DNA of 64,000 bases, from assembly GCF_001613145.1 (NCBI RefSeq), contig NZ_BDBU01000035.1, positions 91,152-155,151 on the forward strand, given 5' to 3'. The translations under genes and the position numbers were made by a program. This DNA is from Nocardia jejuensis NBRC 103114 (GTDB lineage: Bacteria; Actinomycetota; Actinomycetes; Mycobacteriales; Mycobacteriaceae). Shown one piece after another: positions 36,947 to 45,809 of the stretch (positions are counted from its first letter, which is position 1; each line of letters starts with the position of its first letter). The notes beneath the pieces are model-generated. The model saw only the letters and a program-made list of their open reading frames with translations. It was not told the DNA's origin and searched no databases.

Positions 36947-37818
36947 TTCTTCTCGCGGATGGTCTGCTGCACCCGCGCCAGAATCTGCTCCAGCTCCGGG
37001 CCGCTGCGAGTCACCTCGAGCGCGGTGCCCTTGGAGTTCTCCTGCACGGCCTTCTGCACGTCCGCGTCGTGCCAGATCTCCACCAGCTTCAGATAGGTGG
37101 CGTTGTTCTTGTCCGCGGCGCGGGTCACGAAGGCGTTGATGTACGGCTCCGCACCCGGATTCTTCGGATCATCCTTGTAGAGCGCGGTACTCGGGTCGAT
37201 GCCGGACTTCAGCAGGAAGGTGTTGTTGATGATCGACCCGTCCACCGACTCCAGCGACAGCGCGGTCTGGGTGGCATCGACGGGGGTGACCTTCACCTTG
37301 GACGCACCCTTGTCGACGTCGGCGGGCGAGGGCTGGCGGACATCACCGGACAGCTTCAACAGTCCGGCGGCCTGCAACACGAACAGCGCCCGCGCCTGAT
37401 TGGTCGGATCGTTGGGGATGGCGATCTCCGCGCCCTGCCCGATCTCGGCCAGCGACTTGTGCTTCTTGGAGTACAAGCCCAGCGGCACGATCTGGGACGC
37501 GCCGATCGGCGTCAGATCCTGATTGTTGGCCACGTTGTACTGCCCGAGGAACTGCAGGTGCTGGAACAGATTCACATCGATCTGGTTCTGTGCCAGCGCC
37601 GCGTTCGGCTGGGTGTAGTCGGAGTAGTGCACGATCTTCAGATCGATGCCCTGTGCCTTGGCCTTCTGCTCGAACACGTCCCACTGCGAGTCGGTCTCGG
37701 TGGTGCCGATCCGAATCGCACCGGAGTTGTCGTCGCTGCTGCACGCCGTGGCCGTGAGGGTGAGGCCGGCGAGGGCCGCGACCAGTACCGGGATCGCCAG
37801 TACCCGTTGGAATTTCAC
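36943..37818 (-). CDS. metQ: Methionine-binding lipoprotein
   Basis: 291 residues from a GTG at 37818, with GGGAG five bases upstream; the frame stays open to 38115 but runs across the promoter. Lipobox LTATAC-SSDD. The binding fold has IRIGTTETDSQWDVFEQKA, NLFQHLQFLGQYN, PLGLYSKKH, AIPNDPTNQARAL and NAFVTRAADKNN, all standard NlpA/MetQ. It captures methionine outside the membrane for MetNI. Confidence 0.93.
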   Translation of the reverse strand: MKFQRVLAIPVLVAALAGLTLTATACSSDDNSGAIRIGTTETDSQWDVFEQKAKAQGIDLKIVHYSDYTQPNAALAQNQIDVNLFQHLQFLGQYNVANNQDLTPIGASQIVPLGLYSKKHKSLAEIGQGAEIAIPNDPTNQARALFVLQAAGLLKLSGDVRQPSPADVDKGASKVKVTPVDATQTALSLESVDGSIINNTFLLKSGIDPSTALYKDDPKNPGAEPYINAFVTRAADKNNATYLKLVEIWHDADVQKAVQENSKGTALEVTRSGPELEQILARVQQTIREKK

Positions 37819-37948
37819 TCGTGCTCCCACATGATCGTCGTAATGGAACCCGACCATGCAACCGGCGCGGCAACCGTCCGGCAATGATTGCGATCCCGGC
37901 GATCGAAACACTCGCGACACCGCGCCGCCCTCGCCTAGCTTGCGTGAA

Positions 37949-38812
37949 ATGGGAAAATTGCGCCGTCTCTTGGCGATTCCGCTCCTGATCGCACTCGCCG
38001 CGACCGCCGCGTGTGGCGGGGAACACCGCGATGACGTGGTGCGCATCGGTGTGAACGATCTCGCTCTCCCGCACTGGGACGTGTACAAGCGCAAGGCCGC
38101 CGAAGCGGGCATCACCGTCGAATTCGTGAACTTCAGCGATTACAACCAGCCGAATCCGGCGCTGTCGCAGGGTCGGATCGACCTCAACAAGTTCCAGCAC
38201 ATCCGTTACCTGGCCAATTACAACGCGCGCAACAACGACACCCTCGTCCCGATCGGGGCGACGGAGATCTTCGCGCTGACCCTGTACTCCACGAAGCACA
38301 AGTCGGTCACCGAGATCCCCCAGGGCGGGGAGATCACCCTCAGCAACAACCCCGCGAACCAGGTGCGACCGCTGCTGTCATTGGCCGCGGCGGGGCTGAT
38401 CGTGCTGAAGAACGGGCCGAGCTGGGATTCGAAGCTCGAGGACGTCGACAATGCGGCGTCCAAGGTCCGGCTGACCACGATCGAACCGACCCTGACCGCG
38501 CAGTCCCTGTCGAGTGTCGACGCCGCGTTCGTGGACGACACCTTCGCCCAGCCGGCGGGCCTGACCGAGAACGAGGTCATCTATACCGACGACCCCAACC
38601 GGCCCGACCTCACGCAATACATCAATATCTTCGCGGCCCGCGCCGAGGACCGGGACAACCCCGAGCTGCTGCGGTTGGCGAAGCTGTATCACGACCCGGA
38701 GGTCGAGGCGGCCGTCAAGGCCGAGACCGGCTACGAGGGCATCTTCAAGACGAACGATCCCGCCGAACTCCAGTCCACCGCAACCGAACTCGAAACCAAG
38801 TTCCGGCAGTAG
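37949..38812 (+). CDS. Second MetQ/NlpA-family binding lipoprotein
   Basis: 287 residues from the ATG at 37949. Lipobox ALAATAAC-GGEH. It parallels MetQ along its length (VRIGVNDLALPHWDVYKRKA, LNKFQHIRYLANYN, LTLYSTKH, LSNNPANQVRPL, NIFAARAEDRDN) but is clearly diverged. It is divergent from metQ with 130 bp between and has no permease of its own, so it may feed the same MetNI with another ligand, such as a methionine derivative. No SAM-type riboswitch was found in the short spacer. Confidence 0.88.
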   Translation: MGKLRRLLAIPLLIALAATAACGGEHRDDVVRIGVNDLALPHWDVYKRKAAEAGITVEFVNFSDYNQPNPALSQGRIDLNKFQHIRYLANYNARNNDTLVPIGATEIFALTLYSTKHKSVTEIPQGGEITLSNNPANQVRPLLSLAAAGLIVLKNGPSWDSKLEDVDNAASKVRLTTIEPTLTAQSLSSVDAAFVDDTFAQPAGLTENEVIYTDDPNRPDLTQYINIFAARAEDRDNPELLRLAKLYHDPEVEAAVKAETGYEGIFKTNDPAELQSTATELETKFRQ

Positions 38813-38820
38813 CTCCCAGG

Positions 38821-39765
38821 TCAGGCCTGACGGCTGCGGCTGATGCGGGCTCGAACACCGGCCAGGATCGTGATGACCATGACCGTCATCATCTGCATGG
38901 TGTTCCAGTCCAGGGGTTCGGGTTCCGGGAGCGCCAGCGGCGGCGACACGTGCGCGACCGGCAGCGGTGGTAGTGGCAGGACCGGAACGGGCGGCACGAT
39001 CTGGGGCATCGGCGGCACGACCGGGGCGACGACCGGCACGACGGGCGCGATCGGCGCGTCGGCCTTCGGGATCGTCAGCGGGATACCCGGGATGTCCGCC
39101 GGGGCGGGCAACAGCAACAGACAGGTGAGGATCGCGCTCCCGGTGACAGCGCTGCCGACCGCCGCGCTGCCCACTCCGGCGGAACCCGGGCCGACCAGAC
39201 CGCTCGAGCCGAGGATGAAACCCGGGCCGATCAGACCGGAGCCCATGCCGCTGCCGGTGGCGATGCCCAGCAGGATCGCACCCACCCCGACGACGGCGCT
39301 ACCGGCGCACGCGGTGAGCACACTGCCCGATTCGAGGCCCAGGCTTTCGCCGAGGGTGCCTGCGGCGGGCGTGCGGCCCGCGTCGGGTAGCGCGATCTCT
39401 TCCGGTGGCGGTGCGGGCGCGGCAGCCTCGCTCCCCGCGCTCCCGGTGACCGCGCTGCCGGTATTGACGTGCGCGCCCGCCACCTCCTGCGGATCCAAGC
39501 CCAGCGAACTGCCGGACGAGGTGCCACCGGCGGGCGAGGAACTCCCACTCCCCAATCCCAACGAGCTGCCCGATGATTCGGCTATGTCATCGGGTGCGGA
39601 GGTGTCGATCCCCGCACTGCCGCTGAATATCTCACCGAGCGAGGGCAATTCCGGCGGCCCCGCGTCGGCGTTCGCCGCCCCGGATTGCACCGCCAGCAGC
39701 GCCGCGGCGATGGGCACCGCCGTGGCCGCCGCGAATCCCTTTGCGGTCCTTCGACTTCTCGTCAC
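38821..39765 (-). CDS. Secreted Ser/Gly/Pro-rich envelope protein
   Basis: 314 residues with a clear signal peptide (TRSRRTAKGFAAATAVPIAAALLAVQS, cleavage near ANADA). The mature part is low complexity: SSGSSLGL occurs twice and GSAVTGSA twice. A hydrophobic Gly-rich stretch around LTACAGSAVVGVGAILLGIATG and another near ILTCLLLLPAP, then a Pro/Val run, precede a C-terminal WNTMQMMTVMVITILAGVRARI that could be a membrane anchor. No family was recognised. It may be a wall-spanning protein of the mycolate envelope. Confidence 0.65.
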   Translation of the reverse strand: MTRSRRTAKGFAAATAVPIAAALLAVQSGAANADAGPPELPSLGEIFSGSAGIDTSAPDDIAESSGSSLGLGSGSSSPAGGTSSGSSLGLDPQEVAGAHVNTGSAVTGSAGSEAAAPAPPPEEIALPDAGRTPAAGTLGESLGLESGSVLTACAGSAVVGVGAILLGIATGSGMGSGLIGPGFILGSSGLVGPGSAGVGSAAVGSAVTGSAILTCLLLLPAPADIPGIPLTIPKADAPIAPVVPVVAPVVPPMPQIVPPVPVLPLPPLPVAHVSPPLALPEPEPLDWNTMQMMTVMVITILAGVRARISRSRQA

Positions 39766-39810
39766 TGTTCTCTCCGAACCCTGGTGCCGACATCTCGTCC
39801 GTCAGTGCCG

Positions 39811-40605
39811 TCAGCGCGGATTGGCGACCGCGGTGACGCCGGAGGAGGTGATGTGCTGGAACCGGGAGAGCGCGAGCTCATAGGCCTCTTTGGACACCTG
39901 GTTCCCGCCCGCGAACGGCTGATCGAGCTGATAGACCGCCATGATCACCGCGCCGACCACCACACCGAACAGACCGGTCATGATGACGCTGCGCTTGGTC
40001 ACCAGCACTCCGGAGAACACGGTGCCCAGCAACAGCATCGCGGTGCCGAACCACAGCGCGACGTACAGGAAGGTGGGCAGCCGGTACCGCGCGTCGAGGC
40101 CACGGTCGTAGCGCGCCTCGGCGACGGCGTCCAGCCCGGCCTGCGCACCGGTCACCGAATCCTTGACGCTCGGATCCGTGGTCGGCACCGCGCCCACCGC
40201 TGACCGCAATTCGTCGAAGGTGTCCTGGGTGCCCTGGTTCAGCTCGCGGTTCTTCTCCATGGAGGTCCACTCGTCGGTGACGACCTGACTCGTGTACTGC
40301 CGCACCAGACTCTGGATCGAGGTGCGATCCGGCTCCGGCATGTCGTTGGACGCCTCGTACACGGTGACCAGCCCCTTGGCCTCGGACACCGTGTGCGCGT
40401 GCGCGTTGTCGTACTGCTGCCACAGGATCACCACCACGAAGGCGACGATCGCGGCGAAGAACATGTTCACCAGATCGAGCACCATATGGCCGGCGGCCTC
40501 GTCGTCGGTCTGACGCCAGCTGTCGGGCCGGACCCGATCCCCGACCAGGAATACGGTCACCGCCGCGACCGCGAAAAGCACGGGCAGGGCCATCAAATAC
40601 GTCAT
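39811..40605 (-). CDS. DUF4239 membrane protein (bestrophin-like)
   Basis: 264 residues. An N-terminal helix pair (YLMALPVLFAVAAVTVFLV and VNMFFAAIVAFVVVILWQQYDNA), a soluble helical middle with VSEAKGLVTVYEASNDMPEP and LRQYTSQVVTDEW-type segments, then two more helices (YVALWFGTAMLLLGTVFSGVL and VIMTGLFGVVVGAVIMAVYQLDQPF). The four-helix plan with the AxAL...Y and QPF end is that of DUF4239, which is distantly like bestrophin channels. Function is not known. Confidence 0.8.
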   Translation of the reverse strand: MTYLMALPVLFAVAAVTVFLVGDRVRPDSWRQTDDEAAGHMVLDLVNMFFAAIVAFVVVILWQQYDNAHAHTVSEAKGLVTVYEASNDMPEPDRTSIQSLVRQYTSQVVTDEWTSMEKNRELNQGTQDTFDELRSAVGAVPTTDPSVKDSVTGAQAGLDAVAEARYDRGLDARYRLPTFLYVALWFGTAMLLLGTVFSGVLVTKRSVIMTGLFGVVVGAVIMAVYQLDQPFAGGNQVSKEAYELALSRFQHITSSGVTAVANPR

Positions 40606-41072
40606 CCCACTGCTCCATCTTCAGACCACTGGCACTTTCGATCACGTTGTATTCGCAGCCACGGAGCGGTCGGATTGCGTTGCGCGACAGTTCCGTTATC
40701 GGTTTTTGGCGAGGTCTGCGAAGGTGCCCGGAATATCCGGATGAATCGATGATTACGGACCGGTAGTTACTGATCTCGTGCGGTTCATCGGCGTTCCCTG
40801 ATCCGAAAGACCGCAGCATGATTCAGGATTCGCGCCATGATTCACCGGAGGATCCACGTCCCCACCGGATCCGCCCGTCTGCTGATCACCACTGTCGCCC
40901 GGTGCGGCAAACCGGCCATCGCGCCGGAAGCCGAACCCCGACAACGGATTGTGCCTCGGGGACCGCCTCGCCGGTGGCGGCCGGTGGGATTCCACCCAGC
41001 CCTGATCTCGAAGAGCGCCCATGGCCCGAGGCTTACCGACCGCTCGGTCGCGCCCTACCGAGGTGCACGATG
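40606..41072. other. Gene-free stretch between DUF4239 gene and cobS
   Basis: 467 bp with no coding sequence I would trust, no tRNA and no clear terminator. Several short direct similarities (GGATCC... and CACCGGA...) occur near 40845-40880 but do not form a convincing structure. It may carry the promoter of the DUF4239 gene. Confidence 0.35.
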
Positions 41073-41816
41073 TCAGCCGAAAGTCAGCAACGCTGCGGCG
41101 ACGGTCGCGGAAATCTCGACGGCCGCGCCGAGCACATCTCCGTTCAAGCCGCCGAATCGCCGCACGCAGTGCCGCACCACCAGCGCGGTCGCACCGAGCG
41201 CGACGACCACCGCGACCGGCCCCAGCCACCGGTGCTCGGTGGCGAATCCCGCTGCCAGCAGGGCGATCCCACCCCATCCGACGGCCACGACAGTGCCCTG
41301 TGTGCCCGCGACGAGTGCACCGAATCCGGCTCCCGGCGCGGCCTCGATACCTCGCCTGCATGCGAAGACCACCGCGATCCGCCCCACGGCGACCGCCAGC
41401 ACCACGGCCCCCCACCGCCCGGCCGCACCCAGCGACGCGAACGAAACCGCCTGCACCCCGATGGCGAAAACCAGCGCCGCCACCCCGAAGGGCCCGGCCC
41501 CACCACTTTTCATGATCTCCCGGGCTCGCTCCGGCGGCCCGTAACTCCCCAGCCCGTCCACCGTGTCCGCGAGCCCGTCGATATGCATTCCCCGTGTCCC
41601 CAGCGCGAGCCCGCCGACCGCGATGAGCCCCGCCAGCAGCCAGGACCCGCCCAAAGCTGCTATCCCCCAGAGCAACCCGGCCGCCCCGAGTCCGAGCACC
41701 ACGCCGACAGCGGGAACCCACCCGATCGCTCGCCCCGCCGCCGCACGATCCACGTGCTCCGGGCCTCGCACCGGCAGAACGGTCAACCAGGAGAACGCCA
41801 GCCGCACCCCGTTCAC
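41073..41816 (-). CDS. cobS: Adenosylcobinamide-GDP ribazoletransferase
   Basis: 247 residues from a GTG at 41816, with AGGTG seven bases upstream. Multi-pass membrane protein with LAFSWLTVLPV at the start, the acidic motif GTRGMHIDGLADTVDGLGSYGPPERAREIMK that binds the metal and substrate, and later GPFGVAALVFAIGVQA. It joins alpha-ribazole(-phosphate) to adenosylcobinamide-GDP, the last step of the nucleotide loop assembly of cobalamin. It lies 216 bp downstream of the cobU-cobT fusion on the same strand. Confidence 0.93.
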   Translation of the reverse strand: MNGVRLAFSWLTVLPVRGPEHVDRAAAGRAIGWVPAVGVVLGLGAAGLLWGIAALGGSWLLAGLIAVGGLALGTRGMHIDGLADTVDGLGSYGPPERAREIMKSGGAGPFGVAALVFAIGVQAVSFASLGAAGRWGAVVLAVAVGRIAVVFACRRGIEAAPGAGFGALVAGTQGTVVAVGWGGIALLAAGFATEHRWLGPVAVVVALGATALVVRHCVRRFGGLNGDVLGAAVEISATVAAALLTFG

Positions 41817-42032
41817 GCCGGTTCACCTGGTACGAAGGTCCGCGAGCCAACCGAGGTCGCCATGACCGCTCGGGAGCCGTATCCGACCTGCCGCGCCGAG
41901 ACCACCGTCGAGCGGTGGACCGAGCCGTCTCGATAGCCGAGCCCTCCCGACGGCGACTTCACCCGGCGTGCCTTTCCCACGACCCGTGAGCCACCCGCGA
42001 CGACATCGCGGGCACTGAGGGTGCCGGGAGTG

Positions 42033-44090
42033 TCAAACAACGGGGGCTTCGGTGTCCGCGTCGGAGGTACTGACGCCCGCCTGGGCGAAGGTCGCCATTT
42101 CCGAGAGCGTGGCGACGGCCGCGCGCAGGATGGGCAGGGCTGTGAGGGCTCCGGAACCTTCCCCGAGCCGCATACCCATATCGAGCATGGGCTCGAGGGT
42201 GAGCCGGTCGAGAGCGATGGCGTGGGCCGGTTCGCTGGAACGGTGGCCCGCGACCCACCAGGCGCGCGCGCCGGGCGCGAGTTGGTCGGCAACCAGAGCC
42301 GCGGCGGTCACCACGACGCCGTCCACGATCACCGGGGTGCGGCGGGCGGCGGCACGGGCCAGGAAGCCCGCCATCGCGGCGAGGTCAGCCCCGCCGGCGG
42401 TGCGCAGCAGAGCAACCGGATCCTTGACCACCGGACGCGCGCGCCACATGGCGTCGCGAATGGCGGCGGTCTTGCGGATCCACCCGGCATCGTCGACTCC
42501 GGTGCCTCGGCCGACGGCGATCACCGGCTCGGTGTCGGTGATGGTCGCGATCAGGACCGTCGCGGGAGTCGTATTGCCGATACCCATCTCACCGGCGATG
42601 AGAAGGTCAGCGCCGGAATCGATTTCCTCATCGGCAATGCTCGCACCGGCCGCCAGCGCAGCCTGCACCTCGGCCTCGGTGAGCGCGTCCTCACGGTCGA
42701 TCGACCCGCTCGAGCGCCGCACCTTGTGCCGCGAGATCTCCGGAGCCGTATCCCCCTGCACCGCAATGTCTTCCACCCGCACGGTGGCATCGGCCAAGCG
42801 CGCGAGCACATTCACCGCCGCGCCGCCGCCGAGGAAGTTCGCGACCATCTGCGCGGTCACCTCACTCGGATACGCCGACACCCCGTGCCGCGCCACACCA
42901 TGATCTCCGGCGAACACCACGACCCGAGCCCGCTCGAACTGCCTGGGCGGGCACACGCCCTGGCACGCCGCCACCCAGTTGCCGAGGGTCTCGAGCCGCC
43001 CGAGCGCACCCGCCGGCTTGGTCAGCTGCAGCTGGTACTCGGCGGCCTCGGATCGAACCCCGGCGTCGGGGCCGTTCACCGGACCGAACGAAATCCGCGC
43101 GGGCTTGGTCAGATTCGCGGGAGCCGGCCCCGAGGCCCCGGTGGCGGGGTCGTACACACCGGGGGGCAGCGCGGTCGATTCGCTGGACACGGTGACGGAA
43201 TCGGCTGCGGCGACCGCCGTCTCGCCCTGGGCGGCCGCGGAAGCTCCCGCCGCCGCCTTGTTCGAGGAGTCGCTCGCCTCGGGTGAATCGACTGCCGCGG
43301 AAACGGTTTCATTGACGGCCGCGTCCACCGTGCCCGCGACGGTCACCCCGGCAGCGGCGGCGGCCATCGACGCGGCGACCACCGACGCGCTCGAAACCTC
43401 CTGCGGTGCGGCCTCACTCGCGTCGAGGGCGGAGAAGGTGTTCGGCTGCGCCGGGTCACCGGCCACCGAGGTATCGACGCTGCTGTCCACCGACGCCACG
43501 GTCGCCGCGGCATCCGACAGCACGGCGGCGTACGCGGCCACCCGATCGGGCTTGACCCGCACGGGCTGACCGGCGACGACCAGATATACCTCGTCACAGA
43601 CCTCGGCCAACCGCTGATTGAGCGCGCCGATCTCGTCACGGAAGAGCCGCCCGGAGGTGGTGGCCGGAATGACTCCCATGCCGACCTCGGGACTCACGAT
43701 CACCAACCGCTGCCCGTACCCGGCAACCGCGCTCACCAGCGCGTCGAAATCGGGCGCCAGGGTGCCGCGCGGAGACTCCCACGCCGCGCGCGCGTCGATC
43801 CGCGCGGTGAGCCAGGTCCCCAGATCGTCGATCAGCGTGGCGGGCGCGTCCTGCGCCAGCACCGCGACCGGATCGCCCTCGACCACGCTCCACGTCCCGG
43901 GCCGGCGGGCCTGATGCCCCGCGATCCGCGCGGCGAAATCCGCATCGGCGGGGTCGGCCACCGCGGTCGCGACGTAGCGCACCGCCTCCGAAGCGACCAG
44001 CTGTTCCGCGAAAGCCGACTTCCCGGACCGGGCTCCACCGAGCACCAGCGTCCGCAGCGGTCGATCGGTTGTCTGAGCAGTGTGCGACAC
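42033..44090 (-). CDS. cobUT: CobU-CobT fusion: cobinamide kinase/guanylyltransferase plus DMB phosphoribosyltransferase
   Basis: 685 residues from a GTG at 44090. Residues 1-185 are CobU: P-loop VLGGARSGKSAFAE, YVATAVADPADADF, GHQARRPGTWSVVEG, VIVSPEVGMGVIPATTSGRLFRDEIGALNQ and VYLVVAGQPVRVK. Residues ~330-685 are CobT: LTKPAGALGRLETLGNW, VVVFAGDHGVARHGVSAYPSEVT, GIGNTTPATVLIA and LDMGMRLGEGSGALTALPIL with the catalytic Glu. They are joined by ~145 residues of low-complexity Ala/Ser/Val/Asp linker. Both parts act in nucleotide-loop assembly, upstream of CobS. The start of CobT cannot be a separate gene: there is no stop or start in the linker. Confidence 0.92.
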   Translation of the reverse strand: MSHTAQTTDRPLRTLVLGGARSGKSAFAEQLVASEAVRYVATAVADPADADFAARIAGHQARRPGTWSVVEGDPVAVLAQDAPATLIDDLGTWLTARIDARAAWESPRGTLAPDFDALVSAVAGYGQRLVIVSPEVGMGVIPATTSGRLFRDEIGALNQRLAEVCDEVYLVVAGQPVRVKPDRVAAYAAVLSDAAATVASVDSSVDTSVAGDPAQPNTFSALDASEAAPQEVSSASVVAASMAAAAAGVTVAGTVDAAVNETVSAAVDSPEASDSSNKAAAGASAAAQGETAVAAADSVTVSSESTALPPGVYDPATGASGPAPANLTKPARISFGPVNGPDAGVRSEAAEYQLQLTKPAGALGRLETLGNWVAACQGVCPPRQFERARVVVFAGDHGVARHGVSAYPSEVTAQMVANFLGGGAAVNVLARLADATVRVEDIAVQGDTAPEISRHKVRRSSGSIDREDALTEAEVQAALAAGASIADEEIDSGADLLIAGEMGIGNTTPATVLIATITDTEPVIAVGRGTGVDDAGWIRKTAAIRDAMWRARPVVKDPVALLRTAGGADLAAMAGFLARAAARRTPVIVDGVVVTAAALVADQLAPGARAWWVAGHRSSEPAHAIALDRLTLEPMLDMGMRLGEGSGALTALPILRAAVATLSEMATFAQAGVSTSDADTEAPVV

Positions 44091-44254
44091 GTCAGCACGG
44101 TACCAACCGCACTACATACCCGGCCGACTCGGCACGACCACCGTGAGACGCGATCGGACCCGCCCCACGTACCCGCGGCCACCACCGAGCCCGTACAGCC
44201 CGCCGCGATCCGTACCTCCCGGCTCGGGCCGAGTGCCCTGGTCTGTCACGCCCC

Positions 44255-45220
44255 TCAGGACACCCGCACGCCGAATCGCCGCCGGTACTCCACGGGCGCG
44301 ATGCCGACCAGCCGCTGGAAGTGGTGCCGCAGCAACGCCCCGGACCCGAATCCGCACCTGTTCGCGAGCGATTCCAGATCCAGATCGGTCTCCTCCAGCA
44401 GCTGCTTGGCGAGCAGAATCCGCTGTCCGGTCAACCATTTCACCGGCGTGGTGCCGGTTTCCGCGGCGAACCGGCGCGCGAAGGTGCGGGTGGACATCGA
44501 GGTGCGCACCGCCAGCGAATCCACGGTGTGCGGCATCTCCAGATGCTGTTCCATCCAGTGCAGGGTCTCGCTGAGACTGTCCAGGCTGCAATCCACGACC
44601 GGCCGCTCGATGAACTGCCGCTGCCCGCCGTCGCGCTGCGGCGGCACCACCATGCGCCGCGCCACCGCATTGGCGACATTGCTGCCGAGCTCGCGCCGCA
44701 CCAGATGCAGGCAGGCGTCGATCCCGGCGGCGGTGCCCGCGCTGGTGATCAGATTCCCCTCGTCCACATACAGCACATCGGGATCGACGGTCGCGAGCGG
44801 AAACCGTTGCGCCAGTTCGTCCACATACCGCCAGTGCGTCGTGCATTTGCGCCCGTCCAGCAGCCCGGCCTCCCCGGCGAGGAAGGCGCCCGAGCACACG
44901 GTGAGCACGGTCGCGCCGCGCTCGGAGGCGTCGCGCACCGCGTCCACGACCCGCCGATCCAGCTTGTCGGCCACATGGAACGGGAACGCCGGTATCGCCA
45001 CCAGATCCGCGTCCCGCAGCTCCTCGAGACCGTATTCCGGCGTCACCGCGATACCAGGTGAACTGGTGCGCAGCGGCTTTCCGGGCTCCGCCCCGCAGAC
45101 CCGGAAGTCGAAGGCGGGCAGCCCGTCCGCCGTGCGATCGAGGCCGAAAACCTCACAGACGACGCCGAATTCGAACATCGCGAGGCGGTCGTTGAGCACC
45201 ACCGAGATCTTCGACAACAT
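44255..45220 (-). CDS. GlxA-type AraC-family regulator with DJ-1/PfpI domain
   Basis: 321 residues. Residues 1-180 are a class-I glutamine-amidotransferase-like domain: VVLNDRLAMFEFGVVCEVFGL, RDADLVAIPAFP and the nucleophile-elbow region VLTVCSGAFLAGEAGLLDGRKCTTHW. Residues 215-321 are an AraC helix-turn-helix pair: VDSLAVRTSMSTRTFARRFAAETGTTPVKWL and LESLANRCGFGSGALLRHHFQRLVGIAPVEYRRRF. It is divergent from two small genes at 45307; the intergenic dyads suggest it controls them. Confidence 0.9.
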   Translation of the reverse strand: MLSKISVVLNDRLAMFEFGVVCEVFGLDRTADGLPAFDFRVCGAEPGKPLRTSSPGIAVTPEYGLEELRDADLVAIPAFPFHVADKLDRRVVDAVRDASERGATVLTVCSGAFLAGEAGLLDGRKCTTHWRYVDELAQRFPLATVDPDVLYVDEGNLITSAGTAAGIDACLHLVRRELGSNVANAVARRMVVPPQRDGGQRQFIERPVVDCSLDSLSETLHWMEQHLEMPHTVDSLAVRTSMSTRTFARRFAAETGTTPVKWLTGQRILLAKQLLEETDLDLESLANRCGFGSGALLRHHFQRLVGIAPVEYRRRFGVRVS

Positions 45221-45306
45221 GGTCTCACCCTACTTGGCCGAATATTTGCGAACAATGACAGAACAGCCACTGTTGGCAGGAACTTCTCTAGAGAAAACTT
45301 ACAGCC

Positions 45307-45447
45307 ATGCACGCACTGACCGCAATCACCGCAGCCGGGACCGCCATCAGCGCCCTGGGCTACCTGACCTTCGGCGCCATGGCGTGGGGCACAACAGATT
45401 CCATCCGATCCACCCGATCGACCATTGAGGGCGAGGCACTCGCATGA
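45307..45447 (+). CDS. 46-residue small protein, unknown
   Basis: An ATG-to-TGA frame too short for usual gene calls: it begins MHALTAITAAGTAISALGYL and continues with TFGAMAWGTT, so it has one plausible hydrophobic helix and a Ser/Arg/Thr-rich tail. Its stop overlaps the start of the next frame by four bases (ATGA at 45444-45447). It starts 87 bp from the divergent AraC-type gene. No Shine-Dalgarno is clear. The coupling to the next gene and the GC-rich third codon positions support it. Confidence 0.5.
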   Translation: MHALTAITAAGTAISALGYLTFGAMAWGTTDSIRSTRSTIEGEALA

Positions 45448-45692
45448 CCACCATCAGCTCCGGATTCGGACCCTTCACCACCTCCGACACCGATCGCGCG
45501 ACCTCCGACCGCACCGCCACCGACAGCAAGGCAGCACCCATGTTCCGCCGCCTGTTCACCCTGTTCGCCGCGGCCGGCAAAGCGGTCCCCTTCCACCCCG
45601 CGCGCGTCGGCTCTGCCGATTTCTCCGATCGCGACAACGCCCGGATGACGATGGAACTGCGCGCCATCTCCAGCATCCGCGAACACGGCTGA
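45444..45692 (+). CDS. 82-residue small protein, unknown
   Basis: Overlaps the preceding 46-residue frame by ATGA. It is hydrophilic and Ser/Thr/Asp-rich at first (TTISSGFGPFTTSDTDRAT), then MFRRLFTLFAAAGKAVPFHPAR, an amphipathic segment, and a charged end. No family recognised. A perfect 15-bp hairpin follows 34 bases after the stop, supporting a real transcription unit. Confidence 0.55.
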   Translation: MTTISSGFGPFTTSDTDRATSDRTATDSKAAPMFRRLFTLFAAAGKAVPFHPARVGSADFSDRDNARMTMELRAISSIREHG

Positions 45693-45726
45693 TGCGCCCG
45701 AGAGAACCGATCCACCCCCGAAAGCC

Positions 45727-45777
45727 CGAACACCCCGTGTCACCACCGCGAACTGCGGATCGGACACGGGGTGTTCG
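45727..45777. terminator. Long hairpin between small genes and DUF3043 gene
   Basis: Perfect 15-bp stem (45727-45741 with 45763-45777) and a 21-nt loop containing a second small dyad. It lies between convergent genes and can serve both. Confidence 0.8.
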
Positions 45778-45809
45778 ATGTATTACGAGTCTCGATGCAA
45801 GACGAGGCC

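Noticed and set aside
37819..37948. SAM riboswitch in the metQ divergent spacer
   Set aside because: The spacer is only 130 bp, must hold two promoters, and shows no recognisable SAM-IV or S-box core.
40845..40880. Small dyads and repeated GGATCC/CACCGGA elements before cobS
   Set aside because: Too short and irregular for a regulatory RNA or attachment site; no matching copy at the other side of the accessory block was seen.
40818..41936. Long plus-strand frame over cobS
   Set aside because: Arg/Pro/His-rich antisense shadow of cobS; no domain.
41817..42032. Possible cobalamin riboswitch between cobUT and cobS on the minus strand
   Set aside because: GGGAA and a CCGGGTGAAGTC-like stretch occur in the minus-strand sequence, but the conserved CCCGC-ACTGT core and the AGYCAGGAGACC box are not found in the right order. 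A covariance-model search (RF00174) would decide.
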